From positions 3,844,001-3,908,000 of the forward strand of contig NZ_CP016076.1 in the NCBI RefSeq assembly GCF_001941625.1: a stretch of DNA of 64,000 nt, written 5' to 3'. The position numbers were made by a program, and so were the translations under genes. How positions within the stretch are numbered: position 1 is the first letter of the stretch; each line of letters starts with the position of its first letter. This DNA is from Actinoalloteichus fjordicus. GTDB lineage: Bacteria > Actinomycetota > Actinomycetes > Mycobacteriales > Pseudonocardiaceae. The notes under the pieces are model-generated. The model searched no databases, was not told where the DNA came from, and saw only the letters and a list, made by a program, of their open reading frames with translations. Positions 63,484 through 64,000 of the stretch are shown one piece after another.

Positions 63484-64000
63484 CCGGGCCGAGACCGGCG
63501 CGCACTGCCCTCGCCCAAGCGGGGGCGTCTCTCGACCGGCTCACCGAGGGCAGGCGCGAGATGCTGCGCGCCGAGTGCGCGCGGTCGGCGGAGACGGACG
63601 ACGCGGAGTTCGGCCGCAGACTGCTGGCGGACTCCCCGACGCACGAGGGCCGCGACCCGGCGCTGCTGCACCGTTGGGCGACGACGGCGACGGAGTTCGG
63701 CACGGGGCTCGCCGAAGGGGACCGCGACGGCGAGACGGTGCGCGACCGCAGGCGACACCAGGAGCCGCTCGTCGTCGAGTGCACGGGCGGAATCGAACGA
63801 CTCCTGCTCGCCCGCTACGTGTCGCGGCCCGTCCCGGCCGTCGAGCTGTTCACCGACACCCTCGCGCTGGGCGAACAACTCGTCGAGATGCTCGGGTGGC
63901 GCGAGTGGTACGCCCCCGGGGCGCTCCGCGCGGCGGCGCTGGCGCATGAGGAGGCGCATCGGCTCCTGCACGAGGACGCCGGTCTGCGCCGGGCGCTGCG
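63480..64000 (+). CDS. unrecognised protein, 3'-truncated by the window edge
   Basis: 174 codons to the edge, frame open throughout. It starts with ATG 63480 overlapping the HyuA-family stop (ATGA). Visible sequence is charged and helical: ALAQAGASLDRLTEGRREML at the start, DALLHRWATTATEFG-like spacing in the middle and AALAHEEAHRLLHEDAGLRR near the edge, where His-Glu-Glu and a second His might bind metal. I do not recognise the family. Tight coupling says it belongs to the same pathway. Confidence 0.8.
   Translation, partial: MTGPRPARTALAQAGASLDRLTEGRREMLRAECARSAETDDAEFGRRLLADSPTHEGRDPALLHRWATTATEFGTGLAEGDRDGETVRDRRRHQEPLVVECTGGIERLLLARYVSRPVPAVELFTDTLALGEQLVEMLGWREWYAPGALRAAALAHEEAHRLLHEDAGLRRAL

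Overview
The window is high-GC DNA with a strong G/C third-position bias, many GTG and some TTG starts, four-base ATGA/GTGA gene overlaps, and several promoters whose -10 box sits about 7 bases before the start codon (leaderless mRNAs). With WXG/EspC-type proteins, a tryptophan-halogenase gene and many TetR/MarR/SDR genes, this points to a filamentous actinomycete, probably of the Pseudonocardiaceae type. That placement is inference. I see no rRNA or tRNA gene, CRISPR array or complete insertion sequence. Most of the window looks like accessory chromosome: small regulator-plus-enzyme units separated by gene remnants.

Layout. 1-4.0 kb: end of a MarR/GbsR-like regulator, a short UvrA-like ABC protein, and a divergent WYL regulator sharing a perfect palindrome. 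4.1-6.2 kb: an exporter flanked by remnants (a carbamoyltransferase start, a frameshifted small protein). 6.4-10.5 kb: a complete fructose PTS operon (DeoR regulator, 1-phosphofructokinase, EIIA, EIIBC, HPr). 10.9-13.9 kb: a FecCD/BtuCDF-type metal or metal-chelate importer behind a Zur-like box. 14.3-17.5 kb: a MarR/membrane-protein pair, a MerR gene broken by an IS5-type transposase fragment, and a secreted protein. 17.8-21.1 kb: a flavin monooxygenase-SDR operon with a divergent AraC regulator. 21.5-25.0 kb: a type VII-like secretion cassette (YbaB-like, EspC-like, WXG carrier, EndoU RNase toxin, putative immunity protein). 25.1-31.7 kb: a drug exporter and CPYC flavoprotein, divergent from an XRE-cupin regulator, then a His-rich methyltransferase, a DUF1684 protein and SnoaL-like proteins; two of these genes have matched palindromes at identical distance from their -10 boxes.

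31.9-38.7 kb: three small regulator-enzyme units (TetR-hydrolase, TetR//SDR-carboxylesterase, SDR//MarR). 39.1-44.6 kb: a small, partly decayed halogenation locus (O-methyltransferase, DUF6875-like protein, truncated flavin reductase, FAD-dependent halogenase, remnants of a methyltransferase and an MFS gene) and a TetR regulator. 44.7-49.1 kb: an amidase, then a DHA2 exporter divergent from an MmyB-type regulator. 49.6-53.5 kb: a YchJ-like protein and an ABC-2 exporter operon ending in a MarR/GbsR gene that is a paralogue of the partial gene at position 2. 53.9-57.0 kb: an ICMT-like methyltransferase and a CadC-type ArsR regulator with its heavy-metal P-type ATPase. 57.7-64.0 kb: an orphan Imm5-like protein and a LacI-controlled operon of an FAD oxidoreductase, a hydantoinase/oxoprolinase-family protein and an unrecognised protein running off the end.

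The working units are export and resistance (exporters, UvrA-like protein, metal ATPase), sugar and small-molecule catabolism (fructose PTS, the LacI operon, esterases, amidase), and inter-bacterial competition (EndoU cassette). At least eight remnants show active turnover.
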